Source: Natrinema sp. HArc-T2 (lineage in GTDB: Archaea; Halobacteriota; Halobacteria; Halobacteriales; Natrialbaceae). Taken from it: DNA of 64,000 nt. This document shows, in pieces, positions 44,655 through 53,107 of this stretch (position 1 is the stretch's first letter; each line of letters begins with the position of its first letter). A model generated the notes under the pieces. It was given only the letters and a program-made list of their open reading frames with translations. It did no database searches and was not told where the DNA came from. The stretch is taken from the NCBI RefSeq assembly GCF_041821085.1, contig NZ_JBGUAZ010000004.1, positions 248,001 to 312,000 of the forward strand, written 5' to 3'. A program made the translations under genes and the position numbers.

Positions 44655-45426
44655 CAGAGTTCGCGGCGATTCGGGTCGCCACCCTGGCGAGGGACGGGAG
44701 TTCGTGGACGTGCTCGAGCAGCCACATGTACATGACGAGTCCCTGAACGAGGAAGACGTTGGTCACGAGAAAGAACAGCGCTTCCTCGATCGGAAGTCCC
44801 AGGGGCGCAAAGCCGATCGTGTGGACGTCCGAGATGGCCCAGACGCCGAGTTCGATCGCGATACGGTCGACGATCCAGAGGTAGATCGTCGGCACCGCGA
44901 TGGCGACAACCAGCGGGCGACGGACGTCCCAGAGGTACGTGAGGCCAAACCCCCACTGGATGGCGAGGATCGGCCCGGCCCAGAGCAACAGCCAGCCGAG
45001 ATAGTACGTCGAGGTGTCGGCAGCCAACAGCCAGCCGACGCCGGCGATCGACAGGCCGCCCCCGACGCCGAGCAGCCGGTGCGTGAGGGGGATCGCCAGC
45101 GATCGATCGGCGGTCGCCGGCAGCTGGAACAGCCAGAACGCGGTCAGTATCGGCTGGAGAACGAAGAAGAGGTATTCCTCGATCGGCGTGTGCCAGACCG
45201 TCGCGACGACCGCTCCCTCGCCGTACCACCAGACCTCCTCGGGGATCAGGTGATTCGTCAACGGCGTCGTATAGATGACAGCGAGGCCGATCAGGATGGC
45301 GAGTCCGGAGAGTGGCCGAGCGCCCCACCAGGCCCGATCGCGTCGACGCGCGAGCCAGCCCAGAACCAAAAGCGGCGGGAGGATGAACGTGAGGTGAACA
45401 CCGAAGTACGTGAGTGGAACGGTCAT
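44644..45426 (-). CDS. crtY: Lycopene beta-cyclase (CrtYcd-type)
   Basis: A 260-residue membrane protein with two copies of the roughly 100-residue CrtYc/CrtYd-type domain: the first has TPLTNHLIPEEVWWYGEGAV and HTPIEEYLFF, the second has VDRIAIELGVWAISD and LPIEEALFF. The PxEE(Y/A)LFF motif is the cyclase hallmark. In haloarchaea both halves are fused in one chain, as here. It makes beta-carotene from lycopene. The 165-base gap upstream separates it from hop; it overlaps blh by 11 bases. Confidence 0.94.
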   Translation of the reverse strand: MTVPLTYFGVHLTFILPPLLVLGWLARRRDRAWWGARPLSGLAILIGLAVIYTTPLTNHLIPEEVWWYGEGAVVATVWHTPIEEYLFFVLQPILTAFWLFQLPATADRSLAIPLTHRLLGVGGGLSIAGVGWLLAADTSTYYLGWLLLWAGPILAIQWGFGLTYLWDVRRPLVVAIAVPTIYLWIVDRIAIELGVWAISDVHTIGFAPLGLPIEEALFFLVTNVFLVQGLVMYMWLLEHVHELPSLARVATRIAANSDDR

Positions 45427-45592
45427 GAGTGTGCCGGCGTGTGCTGCCGGTTCTCCGCTGGGAGCGGGCCTCGTGGTCGGACTAGGGACGGCGTCGACAA
45501 AGCCCCAAATCCGAACTGGTTAGGCCCGTTCGGGACCCGAGGCGACGCATCGGTGCTGACACGGGTGCCGGATCGACTCGAAACCGGGACGG

Positions 45593-46462
45593 TCAGTCGT
45601 CCGACGGCCCGGACCCGGGGAGGCTGGCACCGTAGTTCGCGCCGCCGGTGATCGATTCCGGCTCGTCGACGACGTAGAACATGGCAAGGAACGTCACGAC
45701 GTACTTCGTGATGATGTCGAGGACGCTGTAGCCCCACGAGGTGATCGCGACGTCTAAGATCGCGACCCCTTCGACGCCGAGCATCCAGAGGATCGGATAG
45801 CCGAACCAGCCGACGACGGTGAGGAGTTTGAGCGTCCGGAACAGATCCGACGTTCCCGTTCGCTCGGCCTCGGCGGTCCAATCGACGAGGATAACGTACA
45901 CGATCACGAGGAAGAAGATCGACCCCAGCACGAACCACCACCAGCGCAGCACCAACGAGGACGTGGTCAGTGCGGCTGCCAGGCCGGTGACACACATCGC
46001 GATAGTAAACGCACAGGTTGTGAGAATCTTCGTCCAGTTCGACCCGGCGATCATTCCGAGCACGATCAGGATGAACGGCGTGGAGAAGGTCCACGTGAGG
46101 TACCGGCCCCACATCACCAGGACGCCGTCCGCACCGGTCGTCGTCGCACCCGCCGCCGGGTGACCCGCCGGCATCTCGATAACGCTCAGCGTCAGCCCCG
46201 ACGTGAGGCCGGTGTAACTCGAGATCGAGACGACGGAGATCAGCAGCAGTGCGGTCGCGATCGCCTTCGCACGCGGATCGGTAAGCGAGCGTCCGAGGTA
46301 GACGATCCCGAGAATCGTGAGGCCGGCGAGGGCGATGTTGACGACGAACGACAGCGCGAGCAGCGTGTTGCCGCCACCGAAGACGTACTCGAACAGTTCC
46401 GCGTCGGTCGGCCCGGTTTGGAGCACGTGTGCCCGGATAGCGAACGCGACAAGTGACTGCAT
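45593..46462 (-). CDS. hop: Halorhodopsin, light-driven chloride pump
   Basis: A 289-residue seven-helix type I rhodopsin. The retinal Lys253 is in SVLDIITKYV. Helix C reads WGRYLTWTFSTPFILIV: Thr123 and Ser127 replace the bacteriorhodopsin Asp85 and Thr89, and Val134 is at the Asp96 site, giving TSV rather than the usual TSA of Natronomonas-type halorhodopsin. The chloride-binding RYLTW-STP segment is intact. It imports chloride on illumination. The C-terminus ends in GPSDD. The 198-base gap to bop holds its own promoter. Confidence 0.95.
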   Translation of the reverse strand: MQSLVAFAIRAHVLQTGPTDAELFEYVFGGGNTLLALSFVVNIALAGLTILGIVYLGRSLTDPRAKAIATALLLISVVSISSYTGLTSGLTLSVIEMPAGHPAAGATTTGADGVLVMWGRYLTWTFSTPFILIVLGMIAGSNWTKILTTCAFTIAMCVTGLAAALTTSSLVLRWWWFVLGSIFFLVIVYVILVDWTAEAERTGTSDLFRTLKLLTVVGWFGYPILWMLGVEGVAILDVAITSWGYSVLDIITKYVVTFLAMFYVVDEPESITGGANYGASLPGSGPSDD

Positions 46463-46487
46463 GCGTACACGTTACGTCAGCATCATT

Positions 46488-46501
46488 ACCCATAAACGGG
46501 T
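46488..46501 (-). promoter_or_regulatory. Promoter dyad for hop
   Basis: ACCCGTTTATGGGT on the minus strand: a TATA-like core framed by a 4-bp inverted repeat, about 26-39 bases before the hop ATG. Such dyad-framed TATA boxes suggest regulated transcription. Confidence 0.45.
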
Positions 46502-46659
46502 GTTCGTACAAATGCGGAACCTCATCGGTGTTGAGCGGTCAGCGTGCGGGAAGCGGCCAGCGCCGCGATCGCACCGGGAGCCGAGCAGGACGTGGTATCG
46601 ACCCCGTACGAGAGGGCGGTGCCGACTGGAGCGTCATCGAGCAGCGTCCGACTGGGTCG

Positions 46660-47400
46660 TCACGCGGCCGCAGCGGACGGCGTGGCGGCCCGTTCCAGGA
46701 CAGAGCGGCTCCGGAGCAGGATCACCCCGAAGCCGACCTTTGCCGAGAGATCGAGCACCATGAACGCGGCGGTCTCCCAGTACAACGGAAGGATGCCGAA
46801 CGTCCCTTCGGTGCCGAGGATCCAGACCACCGGGTAGAGGAGCCACAGCACGATGACCAGGTTGCGAAGGGTGCCAAACAGCGACGCAACCTCCGACGAC
46901 CGGTCGCGTGCGTTCTTCGAGAGGGTCCCGACGAGCACGTACAGGAGCGCGAGCAGGGCGCCGGTGCTGATGCCCCACCACGCGATCCGGGTGCCGGGAG
47001 TCGCCGCGAACGCCGCGACCGCGCCGGTCCCGATCATGAAGACGTCGAGGCCGATCAGTGTCGCGATCGTGTTGCGGTGTGCTCCCGCCAGCAGCGAGAG
47101 GTCGAGCAACAGCAGCGGCGTCGTGAACAGCCAGTCAGCGTAGCGTGCCCAGTAAATCGTGAGCGCCTCGTCGCCGACCATGACTTCGGTGACGCCAAAG
47201 CCCGTCGCCATCGCGAAATACATCGCCGCGGCGATCGCCGTAATGAAGATCGTGATGATGTAGAACTCCTGCATCTTCCGGTCGCGAACACCGCGCCCCC
47301 GACCGACGAAGTACAGGGTTCCGAGGGTCATTCCGATCGTTCCGATCCACAACCACAGGGATTCCGGACCGACTAGTGCGGTCATGGTCAAGCGTAGCAT
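46660..47400 (-). CDS. bop: Bacteriorhodopsin, light-driven proton pump
   Basis: A 246-residue seven-helix type I rhodopsin. Helix C reads [18 protein letters not shown] with Asp89 (BR Asp85), Thr93 (Thr89) and Asp100 (Asp96), the full proton-pump triad. Asp119, Glu198 (Glu194), Glu209 (Glu204), Asp217 (Asp212) and retinal-binding Lys221 are also present, so proton uptake and release groups are complete. ATG 47400 is preferred because the MLRL start parallels the MLEL presequence of the Halobacterium protein, and a TATA-like box precedes it; ATG 47385 is the alternative. It is the first gene of the bop-hop-crtY-blh row. Confidence 0.96.
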   Translation of the reverse strand: MLRLTMTALVGPESLWLWIGTIGMTLGTLYFVGRGRGVRDRKMQEFYIITIFITAIAAAMYFAMATGFGVTEVMVGDEALTIYWARYADWLFTTPLLLLDLSLLAGAHRNTIATLIGLDVFMIGTGAVAAFAATPGTRIAWWGISTGALLALLYVLVGTLSKNARDRSSEVASLFGTLRNLVIVLWLLYPVVWILGTEGTFGILPLYWETAAFMVLDLSAKVGFGVILLRSRSVLERAATPSAAAA

Positions 47401-47428
47401 CCCGCATAATATGCCGATTGAGCCTAAC

Positions 47429-47438
47429 GAATATAACC
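47429..47438 (-). promoter_or_regulatory. TATA box for bop
   Basis: On the minus strand GGTTATATTC, centred about 34 bases before ATG 47400, giving a short leader. On the plus strand a GTGTATATTTCG box at about 47489-47500 may serve the divergent 4-TM gene. Confidence 0.45.
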
Positions 47439-47550
47439 CTCAGACAGGAGTGTATGTCCGGAATTCTGACGCTGGGCACGAAATCGGAGTGTATATTTCG
47501 ACGGCCTGTGTTCGGCCATCTGAACCGACGACGATCGTACTCTCGAGCTG

Positions 47551-48159
47551 ATGACTTCAACTGACCCGAACGATCCGATTGCGGACGCACTCCTCGGCGA
47601 GTCGACGTACGAACGACTTCGAGTGGAGCGATATGCGCTGATCAAGCGACGGATTCCTCAGAAACTCGTCTACCAGAGCGGCCTGTTACTCGCGCTCGCA
47701 CTCGTCGTGCCGATCGCGGCCACCTATCCGACGTCGGTCCAGGCAGTCTTCCCGGGCGGTGATCCCCTGTGGGCGTCGCCGCTCGTCCTCTGGCTCGGCG
47801 TGTACGCCGGCGGCATCGAGCTCGGAACCGCGGCGTGTCTCGTCGCGGTCGCGATCGTTCGACAGAGTCGTGAACCGCAGCTCTCGGAGTCACAGGCGCA
47901 CGTATTACTGAACGTCGAGGACGTTGCGTCGATGTTCGGGCTGACAACCGGCGGATTCGCCATCCTGCTCACGGTTGGCTTCTTCTTGCTCGGCCATGCG
48001 GGAGGCGAAACGTTCCAGGCGGTCATCGACTCCGCGCCGCGAAACCCGTACGGACAGACCGGCGTCTCAGTGCCCGTGATCGCAGTCGGCGCAGCAGCGG
48101 CGATCAGTTCCGGTGTCGTTTACCTAATCAGCCGGTATCTCGCGCCGAAGTCGCAGTGA
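47551..48159 (+). CDS. Four-helix membrane protein divergent from bop
   Basis: A 202-residue protein with an Asp-rich cytoplasmic N-terminus (TSTDPNDPIADALL) and four predicted helices: LVYQSGLLLALALVVPIAAT, LVLWLGVYAGGIELGTAACL, TTGGFAILLTVGFFLLGHA and VSVPVIAVGAAAAISSGVVY. No retinal Lys and no recognised family. It starts 150 bases from bop on the other strand, so the two may share regulation. It might help rhodopsin folding, membrane organisation or sensing, but nothing in the sequence shows this. Confidence 0.65.
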   Translation: MTSTDPNDPIADALLGESTYERLRVERYALIKRRIPQKLVYQSGLLLALALVVPIAATYPTSVQAVFPGGDPLWASPLVLWLGVYAGGIELGTAACLVAVAIVRQSREPQLSESQAHVLLNVEDVASMFGLTTGGFAILLTVGFFLLGHAGGETFQAVIDSAPRNPYGQTGVSVPVIAVGAAAAISSGVVYLISRYLAPKSQ

Positions 48160-48474
48160 AAACGCAGCCTGAAGCAGCCGGACCCGCTCGAGCAGCCGTG
48201 AGTTCTAGGTCTCGAGGGAGAGTGCGATCGCGGAAACAGTGCGCGCGCGAGGATCACAGTTTGTCCTGCCCTCGTACGAGGGGCCACGGGGGATCCACGA
48301 ACGAACGGAACGCGACGTTTCTCGATGCAATAAGTGGACGGACAGTCAGCAACACGCCCGGCATCCGACCATGTGACTGTGGACCATAGGCAGCAGTACT
48401 AGCTGTTCAAGGATTAGCTTCATATAGGAGACAATCATTTGGTGAAGCAGAGAGAAACAACGTGATTTACACAG
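48160..48474. other. Gene-free gap of about 315 bases
   Basis: No supported gene or RNA. A perfect 14-base dyad CCCTCGTACGAGGG lies near 48269-48282, and a TATA-like CATATAGG near 48421-48428 precedes nadE by about 50 bases. The AT-richer 3' third is the nadE promoter region. Confidence 0.4.
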
Positions 48475-49374
48475 ATGGGAGTAGATAGTAAGACGATCGT
48501 CTATCCGAGAACCAACCGTACGAACGGGCCACTTTTTACGGATCAGCAGTCGCTCGAGCGGATCCGCGAGCGGATCGTCGCTGAAATTCAGGCGACGGTC
48601 GCCGACGCGAACGCCGAAGGCGTCGTCGTCGCGATGAGCGGCGGGATCGACTCGACGCTAACGGCAGCACTGGCGGTCGAAGCCGTCGGCAGCGAGCGGG
48701 TCCTCGGACTGGGATTGCCCTGTCACATGACCGACGACATCCACGCGAGCGACGCCCGCACGATCGCCGACGGCATGGGAATCGACTTCGAGGAGATTCA
48801 GTTGCGACCGTTGCTCGAGTGTTTCGAGGACACGGTCGGAAGCGAGGTCGAGCCGTCGACTGACGACGAGCGACCCAACGAGCGCACCCACGAACTCGGG
48901 AACGCGACGGCGCGGTTGCGGATGCTGACGGCCTACTACGCGGCGAACCGCCAGTCACGGGTCGTCCTCGGGACGGCGAACCGCTCGGAGCGGCTGCTCG
49001 GGTACTTCACCAAGTACGGAGACGGTGCGGCTGATATCCACCCGCTCGGCGACTGCTACAAGACGGAGGTGCGAGCGCTCGCGGAACAGATCGGGTTGCC
49101 CCGTCGGGTCATCGCCAAGGAGCCGACGGCAGGGTTCTGGGCGACTCAGACCGACGCCGGGGAACTCGGTGCGCGCTACGCCGTGATCGATCCGCTACTC
49201 TATCGGTTCGTCGAGGAAGGACGCCCGCTCGAGGAGGCCGCTGCGGGGCTCAGGATCGACCGCGAGACGGCGGCGGAAATCACGTCTCGATACGCCGAGA
49301 CGGCGCACAAACGCACCGTTCCGCCGACGCCGGGAATCGCCGACCGCGGCGGGACAGGAGCCCAGTTCGACTGA
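48475..49374 (+). CDS. nadE: NAD+ synthase
   Basis: A 299-residue ammonia-type NAD synthetase. The pyrophosphatase motif SGGIDS is at residues 55-60; NRSERLLGYFTKYGDGAADI and LGDCYKTEVRALAEQIGLP follow in the canonical order, and the product-binding EPTAGFWATQTDAGELG is near the C-terminus. It amidates nicotinate adenine dinucleotide with ATP. It is about 35 residues longer at the N-terminus than most, though the start at 48475 is the first good ATG. The stop codon overlaps repeat copy E. Confidence 0.93.
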   Translation: MGVDSKTIVYPRTNRTNGPLFTDQQSLERIRERIVAEIQATVADANAEGVVVAMSGGIDSTLTAALAVEAVGSERVLGLGLPCHMTDDIHASDARTIADGMGIDFEEIQLRPLLECFEDTVGSEVEPSTDDERPNERTHELGNATARLRMLTAYYAANRQSRVVLGTANRSERLLGYFTKYGDGAADIHPLGDCYKTEVRALAEQIGLPRRVIAKEPTAGFWATQTDAGELGARYAVIDPLLYRFVEEGRPLEEAAAGLRIDRETAAEITSRYAETAHKRTVPPTPGIADRGGTGAQFD

Positions 49375-49455
49375 TACGGACTCCTGTCAGTCGGTTCGGG
49401 TACACCCGCGACCCGCACTGCGGGCCTACCGGGACATCGGGACAGCAGACCGTAT
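49374..49455. repeat. Intergenic palindromic repeat, copy E
   Basis: The clearest copy, 82 bp. The left end ATACGGACTCCTGTCAGTCG and the right end, reverse-complemented, ATACGGTCTGCTGTCCCGAT. The middle has CCCGC-ACT-GCGGG. It begins in the nadE stop codon and matches copy A over its full length in the opposite orientation. Confidence 0.75.
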
Positions 49456-49498
49456 GACTGCCAGTCGGACGCTCGCACGAAATACCGGCTCTAATCGG

Positions 49499-49912
49499 CT
49501 AGCGTTCGAGGTCGACGTCGTAGAGCGTCGGGTTGCGCCACCAGAACAGCCCCCACGCCAAGAGGAAGCCGGCGCTCATCGCGAGGATATCCAGCACCGT
49601 GCCGGGGAGGCCGACGCCGACCAGCGCCACGAGTGCGATCGCCGACCCCAGTATCGCCCCCGTCACGACGAACAGGATGTCCCCGGCGATTTTTGCCCGC
49701 GATTGGCGCCAGTACGGTTGGCGCTCCTCGTCGTACCAGATCCCGACGTAGATCAAGACCGGCGCCATCGCCGCGATAACCGTAATCGATCGATACGTCT
49801 CCGGAAGTACCGCCGGCACCAGCACGAACAGGTTGAGCAGGTTCGAGACCAGCACCGCAAGAAACAGTCCGATCGTCAGCCAGGCCCACCGCGGGAGCCG
49901 CGCTTTGTCCAT
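49499..49912 (-). CDS. Small membrane protein of unknown function
   Basis: A 137-residue protein with four predicted helices: RWAWLTIGLFLAVLVSNLLN, SITVIAAMAPVLIYVGIWYD, AGDILFVVTGAILGSAIALV and LDILAMSAGFLLAWGLFWWR. The C-terminus is short and charged. ATG 49912 (MDKARLPRW) is preferred over a GTG at 49927. No family is recognised. It lies 45 bases from the regulator at 49958 on the same strand. Confidence 0.68.
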   Translation of the reverse strand: MDKARLPRWAWLTIGLFLAVLVSNLLNLFVLVPAVLPETYRSITVIAAMAPVLIYVGIWYDEERQPYWRQSRAKIAGDILFVVTGAILGSAIALVALVGVGLPGTVLDILAMSAGFLLAWGLFWWRNPTLYDVDLER

Positions 49913-49957
49913 ACCGGAGAGGCTCACCGCTGGGAATTAATCTTGGCGTTCTGGACG

Positions 49958-50251
49958 TTATTCCGCACAGCAGGCGTCCTTTTTCGGGGACTCGTCGACA
50001 CCGTTCCCGTCAGCCGCGACGGGTTCCTCGAGTCGATAGAGACTCTGCCGAGCGTCCGCAAAGTAGATGTCCTCGTCGACGATTCCGATCCCTTCGAGAC
50101 GCTCGAGGGCGTATCGCACCGTCCGGGCTGAGAGCATCGATTCCTCGACGATCTGTTTCTGTGTCAAGGGTCCGTCATACTCGAGAACCTTGAAGACGAG
50201 TTTCGCGCTTGGTGGCAAATCTTCGATCTCCTCCCCGTCGGTCTCTGCCAT
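49958..50251 (-). CDS. Small winged-helix transcriptional regulator
   Basis: A 97-residue winged helix from ATG 50251: LPPSAKLVFKVLEYDGPLTQ, then KQIVEESMLSARTVRYALERLEGIGIVDEDIY, a MarR/ArsR-like wHTH. The C-terminus (KKDACCAE) carries a Cys pair, perhaps redox-sensitive. A longer upstream extension with basic sequence is unlikely. It is upstream of the 4-TM gene at 49499 and might regulate it or the exported-protein module. Confidence 0.75.
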   Translation of the reverse strand: MAETDGEEIEDLPPSAKLVFKVLEYDGPLTQKQIVEESMLSARTVRYALERLEGIGIVDEDIYFADARQSLYRLEEPVAADGNGVDESPKKDACCAE

Positions 50252-50472
50252 ACTACGAATCGAACGTCCCCAGCAGTATAAAAGTTGAGCCTTACCAAAA
50301 ATAAGATCGTGATAAAGCGCTGTATTTTTCGTTCCGTGAAGCACCTCGCGGGGTGTCGAACAGGATGGAAACCGATCAACGGATAGACCGCCCTCGTTCG
50401 TGCTCGGGTCGTCAGCGGTTCCCGAATACGTCCGTCAACATCGTTGCGGACCTTCGCGAGAACCGCACTGGC

Positions 50473-51657
50473 CTACAGCTGGTTCCAGATCTCCTCGTCG
50501 TCCTCGAAGCCGTCCGGATCGTCGGCAGCTGCGAACTCGTCGATCCCCTCGAGTTCAGAGACATCACCAGACGGTAACTCCCCATCAGTGTCCACGACAG
50601 TCGACTGACTTGTGAGGTCCATCTCGGGCCAGGCAGTCTCCTCCCAGAGTCCCCGGTCGGTGTAGTAGTAGATGACACCGTCGCTGAGGACCGCAAACAG
50701 GTCCCGTTGCTCGTCGTGGACGACCCGCTCGTTCGTATCGATCGCGACGTCGACGACGTCCTCGAGCGTATCGAGCGCGACGTGATAATCGCCGATCCAC
50801 ATCGGGATCGACCCCCGTGAGATCCACTCGGCGTAACGCTGTTCGTGGACCGCCCGGCGGGCGGCGTCGATGTCTGCGGGCGACCGGCGGGTGACGAACA
50901 CTGCACCGGCGAGTGCGAGCGTCCCGAGCACTGACAGCCCACCGATCAGTACCGGACTCCGGGCCTCGGTCGTCCGAGTAAGTCCGCTTTGATGGCTGTG
51001 AGTTGCCGAATCCGACAGTGACCCGTCGAGCCAGTAGGCCTCCTCCGTGATCGTCACCGGTGCTGTCGTCGTTATCGTCCCCTGATGGTGACCGGTATCG
51101 TACTCAGTGCGAACCTCCATCGTCAACTCGACCGAGCCGACGCCAGCGACCTCGCGCTCGAGTTGTCGCTGTCGCTGGCGGAGGGATTCGATATCGATCG
51201 TCGCGTTCGACGTCGCGACGCCGTTGTCGACCGACGGCGACTCGCGCAACACGGGCCGTGTCTCGTTCCAGAACGACTCGCCGTTGCGGGTCGCTTCGAA
51301 CCGAAGTAACAGCTCGTGGGTAACGTCACCGTCCTCGATAGGCGTCCCCCCGGTCGCGTTTTGCACCCTCGTCTCGGGCTGGACCGTTAGCTCCGGTGAC
51401 TCGTTGAGCAGATAGACCGAACTATCGGTGAGCCGGTCGCCTTCCGTCCAGAGCGTGCTGTTTTGGGTAACGACGGCACTCGTCCCGACGTCAGCCGTGA
51501 CGCGTTCCTCATCGAACTGCGGTGTCGTCGTCGTGACCGGGTTCGCGACGGCCCAGCCGGTCGCAGCGATCGAGAGAACACCGACGACAGCCAGCACGAT
51601 CGCGATCTCCCGCCCGGATCTGGCAAGCACCAACTCGAGTCGTGGACTGTCGATCAT
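50473..51657 (-). CDS. DUF5305-type membrane protein
   Basis: A 394-residue protein. A transmembrane helix is near residues 17-40 (REIAIVLAVVGVLSIAATGWA), followed by a large extracellular domain (ELTVQPETRVQNATGG, VGSVELTMEVRTEYDTG, GTITTTAPVTITEEAYW), a second helix (SPVLIGGLSVLGTLALAGAV) and a cytoplasmic domain with a helical GDYHVALDTLEDVVDVAIDT region. DUF5305 genes commonly sit beside archaeal SipW-type signal peptidases, as here (the next gene). Probable partner in export or assembly of the DUF1102 proteins. Confidence 0.8.
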   Translation of the reverse strand: MIDSPRLELVLARSGREIAIVLAVVGVLSIAATGWAVANPVTTTTPQFDEERVTADVGTSAVVTQNSTLWTEGDRLTDSSVYLLNESPELTVQPETRVQNATGGTPIEDGDVTHELLLRFEATRNGESFWNETRPVLRESPSVDNGVATSNATIDIESLRQRQRQLEREVAGVGSVELTMEVRTEYDTGHHQGTITTTAPVTITEEAYWLDGSLSDSATHSHQSGLTRTTEARSPVLIGGLSVLGTLALAGAVFVTRRSPADIDAARRAVHEQRYAEWISRGSIPMWIGDYHVALDTLEDVVDVAIDTNERVVHDEQRDLFAVLSDGVIYYYTDRGLWEETAWPEMDLTSQSTVVDTDGELPSGDVSELEGIDEFAAADDPDGFEDDEEIWNQL

Positions 51658-51808
51658 CCGTCGTCCCTCCCGTCCCTGTCTCCCCCGGTCCGGGCTCGTC
51701 GGTCGAACCCGCCCGCTGGCCGACCGGTTCGGTTTCGAACTGGTCGGTCATCGGGACAATACATACGTCAACCGAAGTAATCGACCATCATAAGAATAGT
51801 GGCTCGAG

Positions 51809-52990
51809 CTACTCTCGGTTGCGAAGCCACGCGCGAAGCCGTCGCTCGAGCCGTGTCGAGAGCGGGACGTGATCGGCCCCGGATCGAACGCGAAGGTCGC
51901 CGCTACCGAACAGCAGGAGAATAAGGACGACGGTGAGCCCGACGATAACGCCGTTGACCGCTCCGATCGCAACGAACGGATGCACACCGTGGAGCCAGAC
52001 CAGCAGCGACGGTGGCAGGACGGCGAGATACCGGTACTCGCCGAGGTGGCGCGTGTACTCTCCAGTTTCAGCGGGTGCAGACAGTCGAACCGTCGTCTCA
52101 CCGCTCCCGCGGATGCCGATCGTCTGCCACCCCGGATCGGCCCTGACCCCGTTGCTTTCGGCCTCGTGGACGACGACCACCGGCAGGTAGCCGGCGTTGT
52201 CGACCGACCGCGTGAGTTCGGTCGTCACCCCCGGCGCGACGATCTGCGGATCGTCGGTCGGTGACTCGGTGCTGACGAGTCCGTACTCGTAGGTCCCCGA
52301 CGGGACGACCATCGCCGCAGTCGCGAACGTAACGAACACGAGCAACACCAGCCCGAGCGTGGTCCAGAACGCGATCACGTTCTCGCGCGAGCGGCGTCTG
52401 GTCGTCTCGCGTCGCGCGGGCCCGAGTCGCTCGAGCAGCGTCCCAAAGCCGAGCATGGCGACGCCGATGGCGACGAGCATGGCACCGGTGCCGTTGCTCG
52501 AGCCGGTCGTCGTCAACCCAAGGATCGAGGCACCAGTTTCGACGGCCCCTTGCACGAGCCCCTGGATTCCCATGATCGCCGTTCCGAGGAACGGAATCGT
52601 TACCACTTCGCCGTTTATCTGCAACGCTTCGGCGACGATCTGGCCGTCGCTGACCGGCGGCTCGCCGCCGTCCTGGTCGGTAAACGGGTTCGCATCGCCT
52701 TTCGTAACGTATCCACCTTCGGTCTCGCCAACCACGCGGTGGGTCGTCAGCCCGCCGCTATGGAGCTCTCTGGCCTGGAAGACGACGACATCACCGTCCT
52801 CGACGTCGCCGGTGACAGCAGTTGGGATTGCGACGAACCCGTCGCCAGCGTCCATCGTGGGCTCCATGCTCCCGGTGGCGACGTAGCCGAGCAGGATCGG
52901 CTGGCCGAGCAGTTGTCCGACGAGTAGCAAGACGACGACCAACGCGAGGGCGTACCCGAGCCCTCGCTTGAGGAGTGTACCAGCAGTCAT
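51809..52990 (-). CDS. Archaeal signal peptidase I (S26B, SipW-like)
   Basis: A 393-residue S26B enzyme. The catalytic Ser41 is in ATGSMEPTM, His84 in LTTHRVVG and Asp99 in VTKGDANPFTDQ, the Ser-His-Asp arrangement of ER/archaeal/SipW-type enzymes rather than Ser-Lys. The signal-peptidase core is followed by a roughly 200-residue beta-rich extension (TFATAAMVVPSGTYEYGL, ETTVRLSAPAETGEYTRHL) and two helices. The unusual length and the neighbours suggest a dedicated processing enzyme for the DUF1102-type substrates, as SipW processes TasA. Confidence 0.9.
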   Translation of the reverse strand: MTAGTLLKRGLGYALALVVVLLLVGQLLGQPILLGYVATGSMEPTMDAGDGFVAIPTAVTGDVEDGDVVVFQARELHSGGLTTHRVVGETEGGYVTKGDANPFTDQDGGEPPVSDGQIVAEALQINGEVVTIPFLGTAIMGIQGLVQGAVETGASILGLTTTGSSNGTGAMLVAIGVAMLGFGTLLERLGPARRETTRRRSRENVIAFWTTLGLVLLVFVTFATAAMVVPSGTYEYGLVSTESPTDDPQIVAPGVTTELTRSVDNAGYLPVVVVHEAESNGVRADPGWQTIGIRGSGETTVRLSAPAETGEYTRHLGEYRYLAVLPPSLLVWLHGVHPFVAIGAVNGVIVGLTVVLILLLFGSGDLRVRSGADHVPLSTRLERRLRAWLRNRE

Positions 52991-53107
52991 CGACGAGTTG
53001 CGAGGACGGTCATGGATAGCTGACTGTTCGACTGTACGAACGTTCTGTGGCAGTATAAAGTCCGCGAGAGGTGCGAGAGTTCAGTGAGATGCGACTCCGA
53101 GCCGCGA

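Noticed and set aside
43590-48159. A bat-type bacterio-opsin activator in the retinal cluster
   Set aside because: No PAS/GAF plus helix-turn-helix protein is present between 43.5 and 48.5 kb.
48156-48389. Small open frame after the four-helix gene
   Set aside because: Its product is Arg/Ser-rich and basic, unlike the acidic haloarchaeal norm, and has no domain.
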